Origin: Amaricoccus sp003258405
GTDB lineage: Bacteria; Pseudomonadota; Alphaproteobacteria; Rhodobacterales; Rhodobacteraceae
DNA length: 64,000 bases
NCBI RefSeq assembly: GCF_043226085.1
Contig: NZ_CP171225.1
Location: 558,001-622,000, forward strand
Direction: 5' to 3'
Part shown: positions 27,058-34,963 of the stretch, piece by piece
Position numbering within the stretch: position 1 is the first letter of the stretch
How the letters are laid out: each line of letters opens with the position of its first letter
Notes under the pieces: generated by a model
Database searches by the model: none
Seen by the model: the letters and a program-made list of their open reading frames with translations, nothing else
What the model was told of the DNA's origin: nothing
Position numbers and translations under genes: made by a program

Positions 27058-28689
27058 TCAGGCCGAGGCCCTCGCGCTGTTCCGAGCGGGGGCGCTACCA
27101 GCTGTGCGGCCGTCCGACAGGCCAAGGCGGCAGAAGGCGCCAGACAGGTTTTTCTGCGCCGGGCATTCGCGATACTGGAAGGATTCGAAGAAATCGGTGC
27201 CCGTGGCGTCGGGTCTGCGGCCCCGGATCCTGCGCGTCCAGAACTCGGCCCGTCGTGGCCTGCCAGCGAGTTCGTTGGCCGCGGCGGCGATCATGTCGAT
27301 GAGGTAGTGTGCTTCCGGCCGCAGGGCCGCTTCCTCCGACCAGGCCACGGCCGCCTCGAATGCGCCCTCCCCGATCAGTGCCGAGGCATGAGTTGCCAGC
27401 ATTCCGTAGGACAACGGGTCAATCGGGCTCATGCCAAGCGAGGTCGCACTTTCGCACCGGGCCATTGCCGTGCCGCCGGAGTAGAGATCCATCATGGCGT
27501 AGAGGTAATGTCCGTGTGCGTAGCTCGGTGAGGCCGCGAAGCTTCGGCGCGCCCAGACGCTCGCACTTTCCAGATCGCCGGAAATCCAGCTCGCGCGGCC
27601 CATGCAGTAGTTGCCGAAGGGATCGAGGGGATCAAGCTCGAGGCTGCGCTCGGCATGTGCGGCAGCCTCAACGATCGCGTGCTCCCGATTGCCGGTAACG
27701 TGCATGAATGCCCGCTGGAAAGCGATGAAGGAGAGGCCGGCATGGGCCCGTGCGAAGCCGGGTTCACGCAAGAGCGCTGCTTTGAACCGTGCCTCCGCCA
27801 GATCCATATCGCGCCGATTGTAGCGATAGAGGTGCCTCAGGCCGATATGGAACTCGGCCCAGGCATCGAGGTTCTCCGGCGCCATTGTCAGGGCCACCCT
27901 CGCTTCCTCCGCCGGAATCCGCAACTCCAGCGCCGCGATGGTAGCGGTGAGGATATGGGCTCGAATGTCGTGAACATCGTCGATCCGGCCGGAGAAACGC
28001 TCACTCCAGATCACAACCGCATCAAGTGTTCTGGCCAGTTCGACAGAGATCTCGAGACGGGAACCGCTGCATTCAATCGTGCCGGAGAGTATGTAGCGAA
28101 CATCCAGCAGGCGTGCGACGGCGGCGGGATCCGGGTTCGGTTCGCGAAAGCGGAAGGATGATCCGCGCGCAATTACCTTCAACCACGCGAGCCGCGCAAG
28201 CTCGCCGATCAACTCGGCGGCCACCGCATCGCCGAGCAGTCCACACTCCTGCGCGGAGGTCAGCACCGCGAATGGCAGTATGGCGATGGAGGGATTTCCG
28301 TTGCGCCGGATCCGGCCCGAGCCCTCCTGACCCTCATCCTCGAAGACAAGGCCTGGCAGCGCGGCGCGGCTGTCGCCTGCCAGCAGCCGTGCCTCTCCGA
28401 CCCAGCGATAGCCGACGCCATGCAGCGTCCGGATCATGCGCTGGGACCGGCCATCGTCGCCAACAAGGCGGCGCGCCTCCCGGACTGCCGCGGTAAGGGA
28501 GTCATCGCCGACGAAATGCCCACGCCAGACCTTCTGCAGGAGCTCATCCTTTGTCACGTCGCGGTCATGGTGGGCGACCAGAAGGTAGAGCGTGGAAAAG
28601 ACGCGATGCGGCACTTGCAGGACGATGCCGCCCCGGCTCAGCGTCTGACGCCGGACATCGAGTTCAAAACTCCCGAAGGCGTATTTCAT
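27058..28689 (-). CDS. Winged-helix regulator with TolB-like and TPR domains (copy 1)
   Basis: 543 residues. An OmpR/CadC-type winged helix (1-97) ends in the classic RTLHGVGYRWVGE. A TolB/FlgO-like domain starts at about 133 with PSIAILPFAVL, and a TPR-rich C-terminus (about 245-510) contains repeats such as AHAERSLELDPLDPFG. No transmembrane helix separates the parts, so it is a HilA-like cytoplasmic regulator, not a CadC-like membrane sensor. It is a paralogue of the gene at 29271-30848. It is convergent with the RTX gene; neither target nor signal can be read from sequence. Confidence 0.88.
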   Translation of the reverse strand: MKYAFGSFELDVRRQTLSRGGIVLQVPHRVFSTLYLLVAHHDRDVTKDELLQKVWRGHFVGDDSLTAAVREARRLVGDDGRSQRMIRTLHGVGYRWVGEARLLAGDSRAALPGLVFEDEGQEGSGRIRRNGNPSIAILPFAVLTSAQECGLLGDAVAAELIGELARLAWLKVIARGSSFRFREPNPDPAAVARLLDVRYILSGTIECSGSRLEISVELARTLDAVVIWSERFSGRIDDVHDIRAHILTATIAALELRIPAEEARVALTMAPENLDAWAEFHIGLRHLYRYNRRDMDLAEARFKAALLREPGFARAHAGLSFIAFQRAFMHVTGNREHAIVEAAAHAERSLELDPLDPFGNYCMGRASWISGDLESASVWARRSFAASPSYAHGHYLYAMMDLYSGGTAMARCESATSLGMSPIDPLSYGMLATHASALIGEGAFEAAVAWSEEAALRPEAHYLIDMIAAAANELAGRPRRAEFWTRRIRGRRPDATGTDFFESFQYRECPAQKNLSGAFCRLGLSDGRTAGSAPARNSARASA

Positions 28690-28789
28690 ACTTCAAGCAT
28701 AACGCCAGATGACGTTTTCCGCAAAGTGGCGCCGACCGGCGGGACAGGACCATTCATGCCGCCCGCCGACAAAGGACCAGAGCGGGCGG

Positions 28790-28996
28790 CTAGAGCGAGA
28801 CCCGGGACGGGTCATGAATTCCGCAGCCGTGCCGGCCGACTTCCCAGCCTTCATGCTGGCCCTGCCAGTCGGCGACGAGAAACTGTGCGCTCGTCATGCA
28901 CTGGATCAATGTCATGTCGGTCAGGAGCCTCGTTTCGGTCCGGCAGACCGATGGATCCCCGGCCATGCAGGCCACAAGAATGAACTCGATCATCAC
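28790..28996 (-). CDS. Small cysteine-containing hypothetical protein
   Basis: 68 residues beginning MMIEFILVACMAGDPSVCR, with four cysteines. It resembles short uncharacterised proteins I associate with Rhodobacterales that open with a hydrophobic strand followed by GDP-x-x-C. GAGGTG precedes the start. It lies between and on the same strand as the two winged-helix/TPR regulators. The function is unknown. Confidence 0.62.
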   Translation of the reverse strand: MMIEFILVACMAGDPSVCRTETRLLTDMTLIQCMTSAQFLVADWQGQHEGWEVGRHGCGIHDPSRVSL

Positions 28997-29270
28997 GACA
29001 CCTCATCTTGCTGTTCCAAAGGAGCTGGCGCATTTCACCATGCCTGTCAGTCTGCTCCCGAGGCGTCAGCGGAGTCGTGAAACGCAGGCGAAAATGTCTG
29101 AATATTTGCGAAATCTGCCGAAACTGTCGCTTGGCCGAAAGTAGAAATGCCTTGGCGGCCGTGCCGTCAAGCTACGGTCAGGGACCTTCCGAGAGCGCTG
29201 TGTCGCGACAGAACCAGCCTGCTGCGCGCGTTTGGCCGGAGCAAGCTATCAGGCGAAAACAGCGTGGGGA

Positions 29271-30848
29271 TCAGGAGGCATTTTCGGGAAATCCCAAAGC
29301 GGCCAATGCTTCGCGCAGGATCTTCTTTCTTGCTTCATCCCTGAACGGAAAAGCCGAGAAGAAGGCCTCGATCGATGCATCCTGCCGGCGGTGCATGGTC
29401 TTTTCGGTCCAGTACAAGGCCTGAGCGTGGTTGCCTGCGGCCTCGTTGATCGCGGCGGCGAAGGCGCTGATCAGGTAATGCGCTCCAGGTGTGCTGGCGC
29501 CCCGTTCGGCCCATAGCGTGGCTGCCTCCATGTCGCCCATATGAAAATGCGCCATGCCTCTGGCGCTCATCATTGCATAGAGAAACGGGTCGAGAGGGCT
29601 GAGCCTTACCGACTTTCCGAGATTTTCGAGTGCGGCGGCGCCGTCCCCCGCCATGACATCCGCCCACGCATGGGCGTAGAAGCCTTGTGCGAAACTGGGA
29701 CTGAGGCTGACCGATCGCTCCAGCCAGGCCTGGCCCGCGGCCGGATCGCCCCTGAGCCAGTGCGCCCGGCCAAAGTTGAAATTCGCGAAGGGATCCATCG
29801 GGTCGAGTTCCAGGCTTCGCTCGGCATGGCGCCGGGCGTCTTCCACTGCGCGTGCGTCATCCGCCGAGTAGCGCAGGAATGCGGCCTGAAAACTCGCAAA
29901 GGATCGTGCCGCGTGCGCCCGGGCAAAATAGGGATCGAGTTCGGTGGCACGCTTGAAACAATCGCTGGCGCGCGCGTTGTCAGCCTGATTGAAGCGATAG
30001 GCGTGCTGCAGCCCGATGTGGTAAAAAGACCAGGCGTCGAGATCCGAGGGAGACCGCAGCCGCGCAAGCTGCGCCTCGTGCTGGGGAATGTGAAGTTCGA
30101 GCGCCGAGATGACAAGAGCCACGATCGCCTCGCGCATGTCGTGGACATCGTCGATCCTGCCTGAGAGCCGATCGCCCCAGATGACCTGTGCGCTGCGGGC
30201 ATCGACCAGTTCAACGGTAATGCCAAGCGAGGGGCCCAGCATCTCGATCTCGCCCGACAGAATATAGCTCACGCCGAGCACCGCGCGGATTGTCTCGAAG
30301 TTCTCGATCGGGGCGCGAAAGCGGAAACTCGAGCCGCGCGCAATCACCTTGATCCAGCGCAGACGCGACAGCGTCGAGATGAGCTCACCGGGGATGGCGT
30401 CTGCAATAGCAGAAAACGCGTCCGGACTGCCCACCAGAGTGAACGGCAGCACCGCGATCGATGGTGTGGGATCGGCGGGTGGCGGGTCATCAACCGGTAC
30501 CGTGTCGGCCGCAGGGGGCCCGGCCGCCTCAGCCGGCGCGTAGACCCTGACCTCCGACACCAGTCGAAAGCCGCGGCCATGGACAGTCCGGACGTAGCGC
30601 TGCTGCTTGCCGTCATCTCCCAACACTCGGCGCAACGACTTGATGACCGTCGAGACCGCCGCGTCGGAGATGAAGCGCCCATCCCAGACCTTTTCGATCA
30701 GCTCGTCCTTCGAAACCAGCCGGTCGGCATTCTGAACCAGATGGCTGAGCACCGCGAAGGTCATCGGTTCGAGCTGCAGCACTTCCACGCCGCACCGCAG
30801 CTCGCCGCGGTCAAGATCGAGAATGAAGCCGTCGAAGCCGTACCGCAA
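29271..30848 (-). CDS. Winged-helix regulator with TolB-like and TPR domains (copy 2)
   Basis: 525 residues with the same architecture as the gene at 27058-28689. The winged helix (1-97) ends RTVHGRGFRLVSE, and a Pro/Ala-rich linker (about 104-128) precedes PSIAVLPFTLVG at 129 and TPR repeats from about 245. The two copies share long identical stretches such as KVIARGSSFRFR and SGRIDDVHD, so they arose by duplication. It is divergent from the osmC-led operon (150-bp gap), making that operon the best candidate target. Confidence 0.9.
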   Translation of the reverse strand: MRYGFDGFILDLDRGELRCGVEVLQLEPMTFAVLSHLVQNADRLVSKDELIEKVWDGRFISDAAVSTVIKSLRRVLGDDGKQQRYVRTVHGRGFRLVSEVRVYAPAEAAGPPAADTVPVDDPPPADPTPSIAVLPFTLVGSPDAFSAIADAIPGELISTLSRLRWIKVIARGSSFRFRAPIENFETIRAVLGVSYILSGEIEMLGPSLGITVELVDARSAQVIWGDRLSGRIDDVHDMREAIVALVISALELHIPQHEAQLARLRSPSDLDAWSFYHIGLQHAYRFNQADNARASDCFKRATELDPYFARAHAARSFASFQAAFLRYSADDARAVEDARRHAERSLELDPMDPFANFNFGRAHWLRGDPAAGQAWLERSVSLSPSFAQGFYAHAWADVMAGDGAAALENLGKSVRLSPLDPFLYAMMSARGMAHFHMGDMEAATLWAERGASTPGAHYLISAFAAAINEAAGNHAQALYWTEKTMHRRQDASIEAFFSAFPFRDEARKKILREALAALGFPENAS

Positions 30849-30998
30849 GCCGTCTCCTCAGCGCGAACTCAGGTTTCCCCATGAATCTCCCACCCCTCCC
30901 TCAAGACCACAAGCGAAACTTGGCGGTAAAACAGTCCCACCGATCCACACGGGACCGAAGACAACCACTCCTCAACTCAATCTCAGAAGGGACCAACC

Positions 30999-31559
30999 AT
31001 GCAAACCTCGACCATGACCGCCCAGAATGGTGTCAACACCGAAGCCCTGATCGGCGCCCGCGGCGCTTTCGAAGCGATGCCGGAGGCCGCTGCCTTCACC
31101 TTCCGCAGCACCTGCGACTGGATGGAAGGCACCTTCAACGCGAACACGATAAAGGGTTATTTCGGCCTTGGACAGGAACATGAGCGCAAGGAGAACTTCC
31201 GCATCGAAAGCGACCATCCCGAGGTCTTCGCTGCGGCCGACCGCGCACCCACCCCGCCGGAGATCGTGCTCGCCGCACTTGCCAGCTGCCTGACGGGCGG
31301 CGTGGCGGCCGTTGCCCAGCACCGGGGTATCCAGCTGCGGAAGGTGCGGGCCACGGTCGAAGGTGACATCGACGTGCGCGGCATCCTCGGCATGGACGCC
31401 GATATCCGCAACGGCTTCTCGGCGATCCGCGTGAGCTTCGACATTGATGCCGATGCGACGCCTGACGAGATCCGCGCAGTCGTCGCCCAGTCTCAGAAGC
31501 GCTCGGCGGTGTTCGACATTCTGACCAATCCCACGAACGTCAACGTGACGGTCGCCTGA
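30999..31559 (+). CDS. OsmC/Ohr-family protein (first copy)
   Basis: 186 residues with an OsmC fold. The reactive cysteine is C97 in LAALASCLTGG. The usual second cysteine position, in the C-terminal helix region, reads SAVFDIL and is not cysteine, so it is not a canonical two-cysteine Ohr. C39 is the only other cysteine. AGAAGGGA precedes the ATG. It opens a five-gene rightward operon with tight spacing. A role in hydroperoxide reduction or persulfide/thiol handling is inferred. Confidence 0.85.
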   Translation: MQTSTMTAQNGVNTEALIGARGAFEAMPEAAAFTFRSTCDWMEGTFNANTIKGYFGLGQEHERKENFRIESDHPEVFAAADRAPTPPEIVLAALASCLTGGVAAVAQHRGIQLRKVRATVEGDIDVRGILGMDADIRNGFSAIRVSFDIDADATPDEIRAVVAQSQKRSAVFDILTNPTNVNVTVA

Positions 31560-31588
31560 GCGCGGCGGTCCTGCAGGAGGCAGTTCGC

Positions 31589-32824
31589 ATGAAACGGATC
31601 GAAACCCTCGTCATTGGCGCCGGTCAGGCCGGGCTTGCGATGAGCTGCTGCCTGTCGGACCGCGCCATTCCGCATGTCGTGCTCGAACGCGGTGCGGTGG
31701 CAAACTCCTGGCGCCACGAGCGCTGGGACAGCCTGCGGATGCTCACCCCGAACTGGCAGAGCCGGCTTCCCGGCTTTCGCTATCAGGGCACGGATCCGGA
31801 CGGGTTCATGTCGATGCCAGAGGTCGTGGGCTATCTGCAGGGCTATGCCGCGGCGTTCGACGCGCCGGTCGAGGAACATACCACCGTGCAGTCGGTCACG
31901 GCCGAAGGTGCTGGATACGTCGTCACGACCGACCGTGGTGCCTGGCGTTGCGAACATCTCGTGCTCGCGACTGGCGCCTGCAACCTTGCCGCCGTCCCAG
32001 GACTCGCCGCGCAGGTGCCCTCACGCGTCAATCAGATCACTGCGATGGCGTATAGAAATCCGGGCCAGCTTGCCGCAGGTGGCGTTCTGGTCATTGGGGC
32101 CTCGGCCACCGGCGTTCAGCTGGCCGCCGAGATCCGGGCGGCAGGTCACGAGGTGTTTCTGTCGGCGGGTGAGCATATCCGCATGCCCCGCCACTATCGC
32201 GGCCGGGATATCCAATGGTGGATGGATCGGTCGGGACTTCATGCAACCCGGATCGACGAGGTGGACGACCCCGCCCGCGCCCGCCGGGTGCCGTCGCTGC
32301 AACTGGTGGGCAGCAATGCTCGCCGGTTCTGCGACCTGAACGCGCTCATGGCCTCGGGCATCGAGATTGTCGGACGCCTCGCCGGTATCCGCGACGAAAC
32401 AGCACTGTTTTCGGGTGGGCTCGCCAATCACTGTGCGCTCTCCGATCTGAAGATGAACCGCCTGCTGGATACGCTTGACGAGTGGGCGGATGCGTCCGGG
32501 ATTGAGGGTCTTGCGCCGGTCGAGCGCTTCGCGCCGACCGCCTGCCCCAAAGATGCACGCCTGAGTCTGAGCCTCTCCGATGGTCGTATCAGGACGATCG
32601 TCTGGGCGACCGGCTACCGACCCGACTATCGCTGGATGCAGCTGCCGGTGCTTGGGCGTAAGGGCGAGCTTCTCCATCGTGAGGGGCTGGTGGCGCCGGG
32701 CCTCTATGTTCTCGGGTTGCCGTTTCAACGGCGCCGGAATTCCGCGCTTCTCGACGGGGTCGGTGACGACGCCGTCGCCCTTGCGGATCACATTCATGCC
32801 AGCCGCGGCCGTACCGCCGCCTGA
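31589..32824 (+). CDS. FAD/NAD(P)-dependent oxidoreductase (CzcO/flavin monooxygenase-like)
   Basis: 411 residues with two Rossmann dinucleotide motifs: GAGQAG at 10-15 for FAD and GASATG at about 170-175 for NADPH. RWDSLRMLTPNWQSRLPGF and the C-terminal FQRRRNSALLDGVGDDA are typical of single-component flavin-dependent oxidoreductases related to CzcO. CAGGAGG sets the start. In the operon it lies between two OsmC genes, which suggests oxidation of a thiol, sulfide or amine metabolite; the substrate is unknown. Confidence 0.86.
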   Translation: MKRIETLVIGAGQAGLAMSCCLSDRAIPHVVLERGAVANSWRHERWDSLRMLTPNWQSRLPGFRYQGTDPDGFMSMPEVVGYLQGYAAAFDAPVEEHTTVQSVTAEGAGYVVTTDRGAWRCEHLVLATGACNLAAVPGLAAQVPSRVNQITAMAYRNPGQLAAGGVLVIGASATGVQLAAEIRAAGHEVFLSAGEHIRMPRHYRGRDIQWWMDRSGLHATRIDEVDDPARARRVPSLQLVGSNARRFCDLNALMASGIEIVGRLAGIRDETALFSGGLANHCALSDLKMNRLLDTLDEWADASGIEGLAPVERFAPTACPKDARLSLSLSDGRIRTIVWATGYRPDYRWMQLPVLGRKGELLHREGLVAPGLYVLGLPFQRRRNSALLDGVGDDAVALADHIHASRGRTAA

Positions 32825-32836
32825 AGGGAGACCTTG

Positions 32837-33412
32837 ATGGAACAGGATATCATGACAGCCGCAAGCCAGCCTCTGCCCGCCAGAGACGAGGCGATCCGCG
32901 TGGCACAGACCGCCGTGATCGATAGGATGCGGGCCGACATCGATGCCGCCTGCAGCACGATTGTGACGACCGGGCGGATCGAGGAAGGGCTGGCCTGCGA
33001 GGTGCTGCAGGGCAAGCATCGCGCAACGCTCGATCTTGGCCGAGGTATGGGCGGCGATGCAGCAGGCCCCAGCCCGGGGTTCTTTGCCCGCGCTGCCGTC
33101 GTCGGCTGCGTCAGCATGGGGGTGAAGATGATGGCAGTCCGTGAGGGACTCCTCTTCCGCTCGGTTGAGGTGACCATCGAATGCGACTTCGATGATGCCG
33201 CACTCATGGGCCTGAGCTCGCGGACAGCCGCTCCGCTCGAATCCCGGCTGCGGATCGCGATCGATACCGATGCAGACCTCGCCACCGTCCTTAACCTGGT
33301 CGAGCGCGCCCTATCGGCCGACCCCTGGTATCTTGCGCTGCGCGACGCGCAGGTCGTCCGCCACGAGGTCCGCACGCGCCGCCCAGGCACCGGTGAACAG
33401 ACGTCCAGCTGA
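32837..33412 (+). CDS. OsmC-family protein (second copy)
   Basis: 191 residues. OsmC fold with C91 in AAVVGCVSMGVKMMA as the likely peroxidatic cysteine; other cysteines are C39 and C54. It is divergent in sequence from the first OsmC protein, so the two probably have different partners or form a heteromer. ATG 32837 has GAAGGGAG at the right distance; TTG 32834 is the alternative. It lies 12 bp after the flavoprotein gene. Confidence 0.8.
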   Translation: MEQDIMTAASQPLPARDEAIRVAQTAVIDRMRADIDAACSTIVTTGRIEEGLACEVLQGKHRATLDLGRGMGGDAAGPSPGFFARAAVVGCVSMGVKMMAVREGLLFRSVEVTIECDFDDAALMGLSSRTAAPLESRLRIAIDTDADLATVLNLVERALSADPWYLALRDAQVVRHEVRTRRPGTGEQTSS

Positions 33413-33441
33413 CCCATCCCTCTCGAACGGAAGCCGATCCG

Positions 33442-34962
33442 ATGCTCAAAGAACTCGACACCCTACCGCCCCGCCGCACGGACCTCCATGGCTCGATCCT
33501 CGAGACGATCGGGAACACGCCGATCGTCCGGCTCAACCGAATCGCGCAGGATCGTGCAGAAGTCTTCGTCAAGATCGAGGCCGCGAATCCCGGCGGATCG
33601 ATCAAGGACCGCTTCGCTCTCGCCGCCATCGAGGCGGCTGAAGCCAGCGGCGCGCTGAAGCCGGGACAGACCGTGGTCGAGGCGACCTCCGGCAATACCG
33701 GCATCGGCCTCGCGCTGGTTTGCGCCGCCAAGGGCTACCCGTTGGTGGTGACGATGGCCGAAAACTTCAGTGTAGAGCGCCGCAAGCTGATGCGCTTTCT
33801 GGGCGCGAAGGTCGTGCTGACGCCAGCCGCTCTCAAGGGCACGGGGATGCTCGCCAAGGCCGAGGAGCTTGCCCGCGCTCACGGCTGGTTCCTCGCACGG
33901 CAATTCGAGAACGAGGCCAATGCCGACATGCATTCCCGCACCACAGCCCGGGAGATCCTCGACGCCTTCGGCGGGAAGGGTCCCGATTTCTGGGTCACTG
34001 GCTTTGGGACAGGTGGTACATTGAAGGGTGTCGCCCGGGTGTTGCGCGCCGAGAGCCCGGCAACCCGGATTGTCGTCGCCGAGCCCGACAATGTGCCGAT
34101 GCTGCAGAGCGGGATTGCCCAGGAGCGGGATAGCGATGGCCGTGCCGTCAGCCATCCGATGTTCCGTCCGCACCCCATGCAGGGCTGGTCGCCAGACTTC
34201 GTCGCGAAGCTCGCCGAAGATGCCGTTGCTGCTGGCGCCATCGACATGTTCGAGCCGGTTGCAGGCAAGGATGCGCTGGCCGTCGCCCGCGATCTTGCGA
34301 CCCGCGAAGGCATCTTCTGCGGCATCAGCAGCGGCGCCACCTGCGCCGCGGCGCTGAAGCTCGCCGAAACCGCCCCACGGGGCGCGCGGATCCTTGCCAT
34401 GCTGCCCGATACCGGCGAGCGCTACATGTCGACCCCTCTCTTCGAGGGGATCGGGGAGGCCATGAACGACGAGGAGATGGAGATTTCCCGCTCCACTCCG
34501 GGTGGCCGGTTCGATACTGCCGCGCCCGCCCCGGCGGCGGCGCAGGCCGCGCCAACCTGCACCCCCGAGGCGGCAGGCATGATCGACGAAATCGTCGCGG
34601 CGCACCCCGTCGTCATGTTCGTCCTCGAATGGTGCGAATTCAGCTGGTCGGTGCGCAAGCTCTTTGCCGCGGCAGGTGTGCCCTGTCATGCCGTCGAGCT
34701 CGATGCGGCGGCGCTGCAGAAGGACAATCTCGGCAGTGATCTTCGGGCAGCCTTGGGCGTGAAGGCCGGTGCGCCGACAATCCCGCAGATCTTCGTCGGC
34801 GGCCAGCATGTCGGTGGCGCGACCGAGACTTTCGATGCCTTCATGAACGGTGCCATGACCGACAGGCTCGCGGCCGCAGGACTGAGCTTCGATGCAGGCA
34901 AGACCGCCGATCCCTATTCGTATCTGCCTGGCTGGATGCAGCCCCGCAAGATCGGAGGATGA
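33442..34962 (+). CDS. Cysteine synthase fused to a C-terminal glutaredoxin domain
   Basis: 506 residues. Residues ~15-330 are a CysK/CysM-type PLP enzyme, with the lysine K55 in PGGSIKDRF, TSGNTGIG near 77 and the SGIAQ-like substrate region. After an Ala/Pro linker (~355-370), residues ~375-475 form a glutaredoxin whose active site reads C398-E-F-S401, a monothiol variant, followed by the cis-proline motif TIPQIFVGG. The fusion suggests a sulfur donor or product bound as a mixed disulfide or glutathione adduct. It may make cysteine or an S-substituted analogue. It ends 1 bp before the decarboxylase ATG. Confidence 0.9.
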   Translation: MLKELDTLPPRRTDLHGSILETIGNTPIVRLNRIAQDRAEVFVKIEAANPGGSIKDRFALAAIEAAEASGALKPGQTVVEATSGNTGIGLALVCAAKGYPLVVTMAENFSVERRKLMRFLGAKVVLTPAALKGTGMLAKAEELARAHGWFLARQFENEANADMHSRTTAREILDAFGGKGPDFWVTGFGTGGTLKGVARVLRAESPATRIVVAEPDNVPMLQSGIAQERDSDGRAVSHPMFRPHPMQGWSPDFVAKLAEDAVAAGAIDMFEPVAGKDALAVARDLATREGIFCGISSGATCAAALKLAETAPRGARILAMLPDTGERYMSTPLFEGIGEAMNDEEMEISRSTPGGRFDTAAPAPAAAQAAPTCTPEAAGMIDEIVAAHPVVMFVLEWCEFSWSVRKLFAAAGVPCHAVELDAAALQKDNLGSDLRAALGVKAGAPTIPQIFVGGQHVGGATETFDAFMNGAMTDRLAAAGLSFDAGKTADPYSYLPGWMQPRKIGG

Positions 34963-34963
34963 C

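Noticed and set aside
28896..29144. 82-codon plus-strand ORF opposite the small cysteine protein
   Set aside because: No recognisable features, and the opposite-strand ORF has a better start signal and a family-like sequence.
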